Shown: positions 49,921 to 58,922, counted from the first letter of the stretch. The stretch: 64,000 bases of DNA from Novosphingobium malaysiense (GCF_000802225.1 NZ_JTDI01000007.1:62001-126000), one strand, 5' to 3'. Numbers and translations: made by a program. The notes: generated by a model from the sequence alone, not told the origin.

Positions 49921-50781
49921 ATGAGCGTGGTGCTGTTGACTGGAGCGACCGGCTTCGTCGGTCGAGCGATCCACCGCTATCTCCAGCGGCGGGGCCATGA
50001 CGTGCGCGTCACGGTCCGCCCCGGCACCGCTTCGCGTCTGGCCGCGCCGGTCCCGCATACCGCCATCATCGAAACCGACGACATCTTCGCGCACGACGCC
50101 GCTTGGTGGGCGCGGGCCTGCGAAGGTGTGGACGCCGTCATCCATGCCGCCTGGTATGTCGAGCACGGCCGCTATCTGAACGCTCCCGAAAACGCCGACT
50201 GCGTACAGGGCAGCTTTGCTCTCGCGCAGGGCGCGGCGCAGGCCGGGGTGGACCATGTCATCGGTGTGGGCACCTGCATGGAGTACCGCCTGCCGGGCGA
50301 GCACCTCTGCGTCGATGCTCCGCTCGAACCGGCCAATTTCTACGCTGCGTGCAAGGTCGCGACCTATCACATGATGCGCGAGTGGCTGGCGCAGCACGAC
50401 ACCCGCTTTTCCTGGTGCCGGCTGTTCTATCTTCACGGCGAGGATGAGCATCCCGCGCGGATCGGCGCTTACCTTCACCGCCAGCTACAGGCCGGTGAAC
50501 AGGCGGATCTTTCCGCCGGCACCCAGGTCCGCGACTTCCTCGATGTGCGCGAGGCGGGCGCGATGATTGCCAATGTCGTCGACAGCGGCCAGACTGGCGT
50601 CATCAACATTTGTTCGGGCGAGCCGCTGACCGTGCGCGCCTTTGCCGAGCGGATCGCCGACAGCTACGGCCGGCGCGACCTGCTGAAATTCGGAGGCCAG
50701 CCGCCTCGTCCGTCCGACCCCGCAGCAGTGGTCGGCGTCTGCAATCTCGAAAAATCTGCCGAACTACTGGAGTTCTTATGA
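49921..50781 (+). CDS. NAD-dependent sugar epimerase/dehydratase or reductase
   Basis: The 286-residue protein is an extended SDR: VVLLTGATGFVGRAIHRYL at the start binds NAD(P), HAAWYVEHGRYL near 78 and the active site FYAACKVATYHMM near 141 with Tyr and Lys follow, and GTQVRDFLDVREAGAMIANV near 200 is the sugar-nucleotide region. It is shorter than 4,6-dehydratases (about 320-350), which favours a 4-ketoreductase or epimerase acting late in deoxysugar synthesis. The ribosome site is weak. Its stop overlaps the radical SAM start (ATGA). Confidence 0.85.
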   Translation: MSVVLLTGATGFVGRAIHRYLQRRGHDVRVTVRPGTASRLAAPVPHTAIIETDDIFAHDAAWWARACEGVDAVIHAAWYVEHGRYLNAPENADCVQGSFALAQGAAQAGVDHVIGVGTCMEYRLPGEHLCVDAPLEPANFYAACKVATYHMMREWLAQHDTRFSWCRLFYLHGEDEHPARIGAYLHRQLQAGEQADLSAGTQVRDFLDVREAGAMIANVVDSGQTGVINICSGEPLTVRAFAERIADSYGRRDLLKFGGQPPRPSDPAAVVGVCNLEKSAELLEFL

Positions 50782-51854
50782 AAGCGCAGCTGAAGCCCCG
50801 GATCAATCTGGAAGGGCGCACGCCGCTGGAAACGGTCATTCCGCTGGAGACCCCGTTCGTCGTCTTCGTCGACCCGGCCAGCGCCTGCAACTTCCAGTGC
50901 AAGTTCTGCCCCACCGGGCACCGCGACATGATCGCCGACACCGGCCGCTACCAAGGCGCGATAAAGTACGACGTCTTCACCAAGGTGGTCGACGATCTCG
51001 CCGCGTTCTCGCAGCCGATCAAGGTGCTGCGCATGTACAAGGACGGCGAGCCGTTCCTCAACAAGCGGCTGGCCGACATGGTGCGTTACGCCAAGCAGGC
51101 CGATCACATCCTCTATATCGACACCACCACCAACGGCACGCTGATGACGCCGGAACGCGCCGGGCCGGTGATCGAGGCCGGGCTCGACCGGATCAACATC
51201 TCCGTCGACGGCATGACCAACGAGCAGTACAAGCGGTTCACCGGATTCGACTTCGATTTCCCCGCCTTCGTGAAGAACGTGAAGTGGCTCTATGAGAACA
51301 AGGGCGACATGGAGATCGCGATCAAGATCCCGGGCGAGCTGATCACCGAGGATCAGCGCAAGGAGTTCTTCGACACCTTCGGCAACTACTGCGACCGCAT
51401 CTTCGTCGAGAACTTCGCGCCTTGCTGGCCCGAGTTCGACATCGAGGCGCATACCGGCGTGAAGATCGAGAAGGGCATCTACCAGCAGGACGTCACGCCC
51501 ACCGACACCTGCCCCTACATCTTCTACGGCTATTCGGTGAACGCCGACGGCCTCGTCAGCTCGTGCTTCCTCGATTGGGGGCGCAAGCTGGTGATCGGCG
51601 ACGTGCGCGAGCAGTCGATGAAGGAGATCTGGAACTCCGACAAGATGAACGCGCTGCGGCTGCAGCATCTGGAAGGCCGCCGCTGCGAAAACGGCGTCTG
51701 CGGCGATTGCGGCCAGCTGACGCACTGCCTGCCCGATAACGTCGATGAATTCCGCCCCACGCTGCTCGACAAGTTCAACAAGCTGGTGACCATCGATCCG
51801 TCCGTGGAGGCCCCGGGCGGGTTCAGGGAGCCGAGCGCCATCGCCGCAGAATGA
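50778..51854 (+). CDS. radical SAM/SPASM domain protein
   Basis: The 358-residue protein has the radical SAM cluster ACNFQCKFCPTG near residue 37, then MYKDGEPFLNKRLADMVRYA near 88 and INISVDGMTNEQYKRF near 140. The C-terminal SPASM part carries further Cys: PTDTCPYIFYGY near 241, SSCFLDWG near 260, and the CENGVCGDCGQLTHC cluster near 304, enough for auxiliary FeS clusters. Substrates of SPASM proteins include peptides and sugars; here the glycan setting favours a sugar or a glycan carrier. It overlaps genes on both sides by 4 bases. Confidence 0.88.
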   Translation: MKAQLKPRINLEGRTPLETVIPLETPFVVFVDPASACNFQCKFCPTGHRDMIADTGRYQGAIKYDVFTKVVDDLAAFSQPIKVLRMYKDGEPFLNKRLADMVRYAKQADHILYIDTTTNGTLMTPERAGPVIEAGLDRINISVDGMTNEQYKRFTGFDFDFPAFVKNVKWLYENKGDMEIAIKIPGELITEDQRKEFFDTFGNYCDRIFVENFAPCWPEFDIEAHTGVKIEKGIYQQDVTPTDTCPYIFYGYSVNADGLVSSCFLDWGRKLVIGDVREQSMKEIWNSDKMNALRLQHLEGRRCENGVCGDCGQLTHCLPDNVDEFRPTLLDKFNKLVTIDPSVEAPGGFREPSAIAAE

Positions 51855-53110
51855 AGATCCTGCACATCGCTGCGCACCTGGGCGGCGGCGTGGGCAAGGC
51901 CCATGCCGCGCTCTGCGCAGCCGATGGCGCCGATGTGCAGCGCCACTACCTGCTGCTCGAAGAACCGCGCGACCGGCGGTATGCGACCGCCATCGAGCAG
52001 GCCGGCGGCACGATCATCGTGGCGCCTGATCCGGCAATTGCGCGCGATCTCGTTGCGCAGACGGACATGCTGCAGATCGAATGGTGGAACCACCCGCGGC
52101 TTTACGAGTGCTTGTGCCGGTGGGATCTGCCGGCAGCCCGCACGGTGATCTGGGCGCACATCTCCGGCCTCCATGCGCCCTGCATCCCTGCAGGTCTGCT
52201 CACCGCCCCGCATCGTTTCCTGTTCACCTCGGCGTGCTCGATGGAAGCCGCTGCCGTGCAGGCGCTTCCGCCGAAAGACCGGACTGGTCTGGGCGTGATC
52301 AACAGTGGTTTCGGCTTTACAACACCCGCTCCCACATCACCGGAACGTGCCGGAAATGTAGCTTATCTAGGCACCGTCGATTTCAGCAAACTGAGCCCCG
52401 ACTTCTTCGCGGTGGTGGACCGCGCCGAGCCCGATACGCCGGTGTCCATCTGGGGTGAGGTGGACGCAGGAAACCCCGTCCTTCGCCGCGCTTCGGCCAT
52501 GCGCAAGCCCGCCGCGGTGCGCTTTGCCGGCCACACCGACGATCCCGAGGAGGTGCTGCGGCAGACGGGGATATTCCTCTATCTGCTACAGCCCGAGCAC
52601 TTCGGTACCGCCGAGAACGCGCTCATCGAAGCGATGTCGCTGGGCTGCGCGCCGCTCGTCTTCGACAATCCCGCCGAACGCGCCATCGTCGAGCATGGCC
52701 GCACCGGATTCATCGAAGCCGATGCCCCCGCCGCTGCCGAGCGCCTGAAATGGATGCTGCGCAATCCGGATGCGGTCGGAAAAATCGGACAGGCCGCAGC
52801 CCGCTCCATGGCGAAAGCCCGGACCGCCACAAAATCCGCCGGCGAATTCGCGGCGATCTACCGCGACGTGCTCTCGCTTGAGAAGCGGAAGACCGACTAC
52901 AACGCGATACTCGGATCGACGCCCGCCGAATGGTTTCTTTCCACGCTGGAAGATCCCGGTTCGCCCAAAAAAGACGCCAAGGGCCCTGCACGCAAAGGCA
53001 CGCTGGCCCACTTCGCCCAATGCTTTCCGGACGACCCGTCTTTCGACACGCTGACAAACAAGGCAGCCGGAGCCGAAACGCTGTGGTCGGCAATGAGACA
53101 ACAGCACTAA
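51851..53110 (+). CDS. glycosyltransferase, GT4-like
   Basis: The 419-residue protein begins MKILHIAAHLGGGVGKAHAA, the usual N-terminal strand and Gly-rich loop of GT-B glycosyltransferases. The C-terminal donor-binding domain has NVAYLGTVDFSKLSPDF near 172, AVRFAGHTDDPEEVLRQTGI near 220, and the EX7E-like PEHFGTAENALIEAMSLGCA near 248 with VEHGRTGFIEA near 285. The last 90 residues are an extra helical tail. The sugar is not predictable. The ATG lies in an ATGA overlap with the radical SAM gene. Confidence 0.88.
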   Translation: MKILHIAAHLGGGVGKAHAALCAADGADVQRHYLLLEEPRDRRYATAIEQAGGTIIVAPDPAIARDLVAQTDMLQIEWWNHPRLYECLCRWDLPAARTVIWAHISGLHAPCIPAGLLTAPHRFLFTSACSMEAAAVQALPPKDRTGLGVINSGFGFTTPAPTSPERAGNVAYLGTVDFSKLSPDFFAVVDRAEPDTPVSIWGEVDAGNPVLRRASAMRKPAAVRFAGHTDDPEEVLRQTGIFLYLLQPEHFGTAENALIEAMSLGCAPLVFDNPAERAIVEHGRTGFIEADAPAAAERLKWMLRNPDAVGKIGQAAARSMAKARTATKSAGEFAAIYRDVLSLEKRKTDYNAILGSTPAEWFLSTLEDPGSPKKDAKGPARKGTLAHFAQCFPDDPSFDTLTNKAAGAETLWSAMRQQH

Positions 53111-53150
53111 CAGCGAAACGCCACTACCCAAGGTTTACAGGGGGCTCATC

Positions 53151-54062
53151 TTGAAGGTTATCATCCACGCCGGATGCGCGAAAAACGGCTCCACGGCGTT
53201 CCAGACATTGATGCATCGGGTCGGCCCCGCGCTGGCCGATCAAGGGGTGTATTATCCCCCCGCCGTGCTCGGTCACCGCGACTTCGCCGAGCGGGCCTAT
53301 ATCGACGACTACGAATGGGTGGACCGGGTCATGGCCGACGCCCGAGCCCGGGACGCGACGACATTGCTGATATCGACCGAGCATTTTCAAAATGTGCTGT
53401 GCCAGAAGGTCTACGGCCTCGGCATCGGTCTCGCGTTCCGCGAAAGGGAAGCAGAAGAAGTCCGCTACGTCTTCTCGGTCCGGGACCCGTTCGACTACTT
53501 CGAATCGATCTATGCAGAAGCGGCGAAGTGGTTTCCGATCAGCGTCGAACAGGCGGCCAATGCCGCGCTTCGGCAGGGCAGCTTCTGGACTGCCTGGCAG
53601 GCCCTTGTGCCGGTGGCTTATGTCTTCGACTACGCAACCGTTTTCGGAGAGTTCCGCAACTACCTGGCAACCGTCGATCCAGCCATCACGCTCGACTGCT
53701 GGGAACTGTCGGACTTTTCCCACGGCTTTGCCGGGCGGCGACTTCTTGAAACGGCAGGCGTTTCGGACGGGGTCTTGAAGGAGATCGAAGCCGGCCTCGA
53801 ATCCGGTGAGATCACGATCAATCGCAACCAGCGCAGCAGCGCGCAGGACATCGAAATCTTTCACGCGCAGCAGTATCTGTTCGGCAATACGGTGCTGCCC
53901 TCGCTGGCCGCACAGAAGAGCGACCAGCTTGAACCCGTTGCGAACCTCGTTGCCCAGGTCGCGGAAACGAAGCTTCGGCAAATCAATTCACAGCGCGATG
54001 CCCTGCGCGCCCGCTTCGCCGAGCGGTTTGCGAACTGGCGGGAATGTCTCTCGCAGGACTAG
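53151..54062 (+). CDS. sulfotransferase-like protein
   Basis: The 303-residue protein opens KVIIHAGCAKNGSTAFQTLM, which matches the phosphosulfate-binding loop of sulfotransferases (HxGxxKtGSTxiQ). VRYVFSVRDPFDYFESIYAE near 104 is the second conserved region with the Arg that contacts the 3' phosphate of PAPS. The rest is helical and poorly conserved. It may sulfate the glycan made by this region; a domain that binds nucleotide without sulfation is possible. The start is TTG at 53151 with GGGGG 6 bases upstream. It ends the plus arm, 25 bases from the convergent gene. Confidence 0.75.
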   Translation: MKVIIHAGCAKNGSTAFQTLMHRVGPALADQGVYYPPAVLGHRDFAERAYIDDYEWVDRVMADARARDATTLLISTEHFQNVLCQKVYGLGIGLAFREREAEEVRYVFSVRDPFDYFESIYAEAAKWFPISVEQAANAALRQGSFWTAWQALVPVAYVFDYATVFGEFRNYLATVDPAITLDCWELSDFSHGFAGRRLLETAGVSDGVLKEIEAGLESGEITINRNQRSSAQDIEIFHAQQYLFGNTVLPSLAAQKSDQLEPVANLVAQVAETKLRQINSQRDALRARFAERFANWRECLSQD

Positions 54063-54087
54063 GCGCCGAGACCCGGCACCGTCCGTG

Positions 54088-55329
54088 CTAGACCAGCACG
54101 AACTTCATCAGGTCGCTTTCCAAGAACACGAAGTGCGGGTCGAAGCCCCGGCCTGCAAAGGCATCTGCCGCTTCCTGTGATGACACGAGAACGGCGGTCG
54201 AGGCCGGTTGTGCATCGCTCTCGCCGGCATCGCCCGTCACTTCGATATGGTCTGCGAGGCCGAGCTTGCGCAGCACTTCACCGATGGCCTGCGGATCATC
54301 CGCCTCGCTCAGGATCAGGCGCTTCACCTCGGGTATGGCGCTGACGTTGTAGGCCAGCGTCTGCAGGCCAACCATCGCCGGAAACTGCGAGCGCAGTTCC
54401 GCAACGCTGGGATGGTCGCCGAAACCGGCAATGGCCATGCGCGTGTAGAGTTCATAGGCCCGCACATAGTCGTTGCGCGCCACCCAGAAGCGCACCGCCA
54501 CCGACATGCGCAGCGCCGTAAAAATGTGGCACATCCGGTCGTAGAGCGCGCGCGCTTCCTCGTCGTCGCTCAGCTTGCCGCGGCTGACGCCGAAATGCAG
54601 GAAGTATTCGAGGCCGCCGCGATACATGTCCCATGAGGTCATGACATCTTCGTTGCCCGCCTGCTCGCGGTTGGGCGCAACCTTGGACACGGTGACCGAA
54701 CGGTAGAACGGGTCCTTGAGGAAAGTCACCGCGCCCTGATCGAGGAAGTGGGCGAGATAGACGAAGGGCCAGAAGCAGAAGAAGCGCGGCACGAAGGACG
54801 AGCGCACGCTCGACATGCGGTAGATCGCGATTTCCGGGAAGATGTGCTTCTGGAAGATGAATTCGAACACGCTCAGGAAATCCTGCCGTTCGAACTTCAC
54901 ATCCGCATCCACCTCGTAGAACTTGCGGTGATCGACGCCCTGAACCTCGTCGTAGAGATACCACGGCGCATGGCAGGCGCTGACGTCCCGGTTGGCGTCG
55001 AGGTAGGCGATCACATCCTTGATCCGCGGCAGGATCAGCAGGTCGTCGTCTCCCTGATAGATCATGTACTCGCCCGAGGCGTGCTGGATCGCGTTGGTGA
55101 GATTGGGGCCCGGACCGGCATTTTCCGGCATGCGCAGATAGAGGATCGGCAGGCCTTTATCGATGAAACCCTGCACCACCTCCTGCGTGTTATCGCTGGA
55201 GGCGTTGTCCGAGATCACGATTTCGTGGGCAAAATCGAAATCCGCTTCCGCCAGGCAGGTCAGCGCAGTTCGCAGGTATTCCGCCCGGTTGTAGGTCGGG
55301 ATACAGATGCTGAGTTTCGTGTCGGTCAA
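54088..55329 (-). CDS. family 2 glycosyltransferase
   Basis: The 413-residue protein has the GT-A fold opening LSICIPTYNRAEYLRTALTC near residue 6, EIVISDNASSDNTQEVV near 34, and the metal-binding YMIYQGDDDLL near 88. The second half is helical and carries the likely acceptor site; it has no membrane segment. The start is TTG 55329, overlapping the rfbC stop (TTGA), with GAGG 7 bases upstream. Frames running further upstream overlap rfbC and are rejected. It is the last gene of the CDP-sugar arm. Confidence 0.88.
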   Translation of the reverse strand: MTDTKLSICIPTYNRAEYLRTALTCLAEADFDFAHEIVISDNASSDNTQEVVQGFIDKGLPILYLRMPENAGPGPNLTNAIQHASGEYMIYQGDDDLLILPRIKDVIAYLDANRDVSACHAPWYLYDEVQGVDHRKFYEVDADVKFERQDFLSVFEFIFQKHIFPEIAIYRMSSVRSSFVPRFFCFWPFVYLAHFLDQGAVTFLKDPFYRSVTVSKVAPNREQAGNEDVMTSWDMYRGGLEYFLHFGVSRGKLSDDEEARALYDRMCHIFTALRMSVAVRFWVARNDYVRAYELYTRMAIAGFGDHPSVAELRSQFPAMVGLQTLAYNVSAIPEVKRLILSEADDPQAIGEVLRKLGLADHIEVTGDAGESDAQPASTAVLVSSQEAADAFAGRGFDPHFVFLESDLMKFVLV

Positions 55330-55868
55330 AGGACCACCTCGTTGCTGAAATCGGGATAGTGGGCATCGCGCGTGCCGATGACTTCGGGCGCGAAGGGCCA
55401 GGCGATGGCGAAGGCGGGATCGTCCCAGCGCACGCCGCGAGCCAGATCCGGCGCGTAGATCTCGGACATCTGGTAAAACAGCTCGCAATGGTCCTCAAGC
55501 GTGAGGAACCCGTGGGCGCAGCCGGCGGGAATGTAGAAGGCATTGTGCCGGACGGCATCGAGTTCGACCGCCGCCCACTTGAGGTAGCTGGGCGATTCCG
55601 GCCGCAGATCGAGCGCGACATCGAACACGCGCCCGCGCGTTGCCCGCACCAGCTTGGCCTCCGCCCTGGGGGCGATCTGGAAATGCATGCCCCGCAGCGT
55701 GCCACGCCTGGCATTGGTCGAGACGTTGCATTGCGAATAGACGCTGGCAAGGCCCTGCGCTGCGAACGTCTCCGCGCAGAAGGTGCGGGCGAAAGCACCG
55801 CGCTCGTCTTCGAGCATCTCGGGTTCGATCAGAAAAGCCCCGGCCACGTCCGTTGGGACGAACTTCAC
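55326..55868 (-). CDS. rfbC: RfbC-type 3,5-epimerase
   Basis: The 180-residue cupin-fold protein matches dTDP-4-dehydrorhamnose 3,5-epimerase in length and motifs: DERGAFARTFCAETF near 21, RRGTLRGMHFQ near 51 with the catalytic His, GRVFDVALDLRPES near 75, and NAFYIPAGCAHGFLTLED near 108 with the catalytic Tyr region. In this gene setting it probably acts on a CDP-4-keto-6-deoxyhexose rather than a dTDP sugar. The start is GTG 55868 in a GTGA overlap with the upstream methyltransferase gene. Confidence 0.88.
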   Translation of the reverse strand: MKFVPTDVAGAFLIEPEMLEDERGAFARTFCAETFAAQGLASVYSQCNVSTNARRGTLRGMHFQIAPRAEAKLVRATRGRVFDVALDLRPESPSYLKWAAVELDAVRHNAFYIPAGCAHGFLTLEDHCELFYQMSEIYAPDLARGVRWDDPAFAIAWPFAPEVIGTRDAHYPDFSNEVVL

Positions 55869-57100
55869 GCCAGCACCGTCAGTTCCGGAACGGCAACCAC
55901 GAACTGCCCGCCCCACTCGCGCACCTCGCCCATCGTCGCCATGACTTCCTCGCGAATATTCCAGGGCAGGATCAGGACATAGTCAGGCCGCGTCTCGGCG
56001 AGCGTTTCGGGCGGCAGGATCGGAAGGTAGCTACCGGGCAGGAAGTGACCCTGCTTGGCCGGATTGCGATCGACCACATAGGCGATCCGGTCGGTGCCCA
56101 CGCCGCAGAAGTTGAGCAGGGTATTGCCTTTGGCCGCTGCGCCATAGGCGGCGACCGTCTTCCCATCGCGTGCGGCCTCATCGAGGAATGCCAGCAGCCC
56201 TTCGCGCACCGGGGCCACACGGCTCTGGAACGCGGCGTAGGTCTCGATCCGGTCGAACCCGGCGGCCTTTTCATCGCCACGCACTTTGGCGAGGCCGGGG
56301 CCGGTTTCGTGCGCCTGCGACGTTGTTGGGCAGGCCAGCACGCGCAGACTGCCGCCGTGGGTGGGCAGTTCCTCGACTTCGAAGACCTTCAGGCCGTGTG
56401 CTGCGAAGACCGTCTCCACCGCCAGCAGCGAGAGGTAGTAGAAGTGCTCGTGATAGACGGTGTCGAACTGAACTCCCTCGATCAGCCGCAGTAGATGGGG
56501 GAACTCGACGCTGACGACACCGTCGGGCTTGAGGACGGCTGCAAGGCCGCCGACGAAGTCGTTTATGTCGGGCACGTGGGCCAGCACGTTGTTACCGATG
56601 ACCAAGTCCGCCGCGAGGCCCCGGCTCACCAGATCCTGCGCCGTCTCCTCGCCGAAAAAGCGCGCCTCGGTCGGCACGCCGATCTGCCGGGCGGCCTCGG
56701 CGACGTTCTCGGCAGGTTCGATCCCGAGTGCAGGCACGCCCGCGGCAACGAAGTGCTTGAGCAGGTAACCGTCGTTGCTCGCCACCTCGATCACTTGCGA
56801 GGTCTCGTCCAGACCGAAGCGTTGGCGTGTCATTTCGGTGAAGCGCCGAGCGTGCTCCACCCAGCTGTCGCTGTAGGAGGAGAAATAGGCGTAGTGGCTG
56901 AAGATGTCCTCGGGCGGCACGAAGCTGTCGGCCTGGACGAGCCAGCATTGCGAACACACGAAAGCGCGCAGCGGATAGGCCGGTTCGGGTTGCGCGATCT
57001 GCGCTTCGGTGAGGTAGGCATTGGCGAGCGGGGTTTCGCCGAGGTCGACGAAGGGTTGTTCCACCGGCGCGCCGCAGAACCGGCAGGGGCGCGTGCTCAT
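55865..57100 (-). CDS. sugar C-methyltransferase (TylC3 type)
   Basis: The 411-residue protein has an N-terminal zinc site (CRFCGAP at 6-12 and CSQCWLVQ near 50), a SAM domain (QVIEVASNDGYLLKHF near 100, LVIGNNVLAHVPDINDFVGG near 158) and a C-terminal domain (VAAYGAAAKGNTLLNFCGVG near 325). This is the architecture of NDP-sugar C-3 methyltransferases such as TylC3, which act on 4-keto sugars to make branched sugars. The active-site pair is seen in DTVYHEHFYYLSL near 206. Both ends overlap neighbouring genes by 4 bases. Confidence 0.9.
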   Translation of the reverse strand: MSTRPCRFCGAPVEQPFVDLGETPLANAYLTEAQIAQPEPAYPLRAFVCSQCWLVQADSFVPPEDIFSHYAYFSSYSDSWVEHARRFTEMTRQRFGLDETSQVIEVASNDGYLLKHFVAAGVPALGIEPAENVAEAARQIGVPTEARFFGEETAQDLVSRGLAADLVIGNNVLAHVPDINDFVGGLAAVLKPDGVVSVEFPHLLRLIEGVQFDTVYHEHFYYLSLLAVETVFAAHGLKVFEVEELPTHGGSLRVLACPTTSQAHETGPGLAKVRGDEKAAGFDRIETYAAFQSRVAPVREGLLAFLDEAARDGKTVAAYGAAAKGNTLLNFCGVGTDRIAYVVDRNPAKQGHFLPGSYLPILPPETLAETRPDYVLILPWNIREEVMATMGEVREWGGQFVVAVPELTVLA

Positions 57101-58158
57101 GCCATCAGGTCCTCGTAGGCTGCGATCTGTTGCAGCGTGAATTCGCGCATGTCCGCTCCCCGGCGATGGGCGTCGTACCAAGCGACCGTCCAGTCGACGG
57201 TCTGCCCCCGGTCGAGACAGGGACGCCATCCCAGAACGTCAGCGGCGCGGGCGGAATTAAGCATCAGGAACGGCGCTTCGCTGGCCCATTTGCCGGGAGC
57301 CTGCTCCCAGCTTCGGGCTAGGCCGAAGCCGCGCCCCAGTTCTTCGGCCAGTTCGGCAACGGTGGCGAAATCCTGCGCGTCGGGGCCGAAGTTCAGCGCA
57401 TCGGGTAAACCGGCACTCCCGCCCTCGGTTAGCGCGCGGGCATAGGTGAGATAACCGCCGAGAGGTTCCAGCACGTGCTGCCAGGGCCTAACGGCATCGG
57501 GATAGCGCAGCATGGCCGGCTCTCCGCTTTCCAGCGCGCGGACGAAATCCGGCACCAGCCGGTCCTCCGCCCAGTCGCCGCCGCCGATGACATTGCCGGC
57601 GCGCGCGGTGGCGAGGACGACGCCCTGCTCGCGCAGGAAGCTTTTCGCGTAGCTCTTGCACACCAGTTCGGTGCAGGCCTTCGAACTGCTGTAGGGATCG
57701 CTGCCGCCCAGAGGATCGCTTTCCACGAAGGCTGTGGGCTGGCCATCGTTGGCATAGACCTTGTCCGAGGTCACCACGAGCACTGTGCGCACCGAGGGCG
57801 TGCTGCGCACGGCATCGAGCAGGTTCACCGTGCCCATGACATTGGTGGCGTAGGTCCCCACAGGATCGGCATAGGAGGGCCGCACCAGCGCTTGCGCCGC
57901 CATGTGGATGACAATTTCCGGCTCGGCTTCGCGCAGCAAACCGGAAAGCCCAGCGGAATCGCGGATGTCGGCAGTGTAGTGCTTGCCAGTCCAGGGCGCT
58001 GCCATCGCATAGAGCGACGGCGACGATACGGGTGCCAGCGCTACTGCCGATACCGTCGCACCCAGCCGCTCCAGCCAGAGGCTCAGCCAGGCGCCCTTGA
58101 AGCCGGTTTGTCCCGTGACGAAAACTCGCCGGTCCTGCCAGAAGCTATTCAGCCCCAT
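57097..58158 (-). CDS. rfbG: CDP-glucose 4,6-dehydratase
   Basis: RfbG turns CDP-glucose into CDP-4-keto-6-deoxyglucose with bound NAD. The 353-residue extended SDR has VFVTGQTGFKGAWLSLWLER near residue 12 (the GQTGFKG form is specific for CDP-glucose dehydratases), IHMAAQALVRPSYADPVGTY near 84, VTSDKVYAND near 129, YSSSKACTELVCKSY near 157, and RPWQHVLEPLGGYL near 227. It overlaps the rfbF end by 10 bases and the methyltransferase start by 4. Confidence 0.94.
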   Translation of the reverse strand: MGLNSFWQDRRVFVTGQTGFKGAWLSLWLERLGATVSAVALAPVSSPSLYAMAAPWTGKHYTADIRDSAGLSGLLREAEPEIVIHMAAQALVRPSYADPVGTYATNVMGTVNLLDAVRSTPSVRTVLVVTSDKVYANDGQPTAFVESDPLGGSDPYSSSKACTELVCKSYAKSFLREQGVVLATARAGNVIGGGDWAEDRLVPDFVRALESGEPAMLRYPDAVRPWQHVLEPLGGYLTYARALTEGGSAGLPDALNFGPDAQDFATVAELAEELGRGFGLARSWEQAPGKWASEAPFLMLNSARAADVLGWRPCLDRGQTVDWTVAWYDAHRRGADMREFTLQQIAAYEDLMA

Positions 58159-58922
58159 ACCTTCCAGGGCGCCTTGCCGGAGTTCCACAGTTCCTCGAAC
58201 TGCACCTTTTCGCGCAGCGTATCCATCGGCTGCCAGAACCCGTCATGCTCAAAGGCCGCAAGCTGTCCGGCGGCGCAGAGCTTTTCGAGCGGCTCGCGCT
58301 CCCACACCGTCGCGTCGCCTTCGATCAGATCGATGACCGAACGGTTGAGCACGAAGAATCCTCCGTTGATGCGCTGATTGCTGATGTTCGGCTTCTCGAC
58401 GAACGAGGTGACGCGTCCGTTCTCGATATTGGCTGCGCCGAAACGGCCCGGCGGCACGACCGCGCACATCGTCGCTTCCAGGCCATGTTCGCGGTGGAAG
58501 GCGATCTCGGCGGTGATGTCGATATCGCCTAGCCCGTCGCCATAGGTCATGCAGAACGGCTCGTGGGGATCGAGGTAAGGCGCCACGCGGCGCAGGCGTC
58601 CGCCGGTCATCGACTGGATGCCGGTATCGACAACCGTCACCCGCCAGTTGACCTGTTCGGCGCTGTGATGCTCGATCGTGCCGTTGGAAAGGTCCACCGT
58701 GATGTCGTTGTGGTGGATGAACAGGTTGGTGAAGTATTCCTTGATCATGTAGCCCTTGTAGCCGGCGCACACGATGAATTCGGTGATCCCGTGATGGGCG
58801 TAGATGTTCATGATGTGCCACAGCATCGGCTTTTCGCCGATCTCGATCAGCGGCTTGGGGCGGGCGATCGTTTCTTCCGAAAGACGCGAGCCGAAGCCGC
58901 CGGCCAGAATTACGGCTTTCAT
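58149..58922 (-). CDS. rfbF: glucose-1-phosphate cytidylyltransferase
   Basis: RfbF makes CDP-glucose from CTP and glucose 1-phosphate, the first step of CDP-sugar pathways. The 257-residue length is that of the family. AVILAGGFGSRLSEETIARP at the start binds CTP, followed by KPMLWHIMNIYAHHGITEF near 32, GYKGYMIKEYF near 57, and YGDGLGDIDI near 128 with the metal Asp pair. The chosen ATG starts directly with MKAVILAGG. It is the first gene of the five-gene CDP-sugar arm, so the promoter lies in 58923-59130. Confidence 0.95.
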   Translation of the reverse strand: MKAVILAGGFGSRLSEETIARPKPLIEIGEKPMLWHIMNIYAHHGITEFIVCAGYKGYMIKEYFTNLFIHHNDITVDLSNGTIEHHSAEQVNWRVTVVDTGIQSMTGGRLRRVAPYLDPHEPFCMTYGDGLGDIDITAEIAFHREHGLEATMCAVVPPGRFGAANIENGRVTSFVEKPNISNQRINGGFFVLNRSVIDLIEGDATVWEREPLEKLCAAGQLAAFEHDGFWQPMDTLREKVQFEELWNSGKAPWKVWG

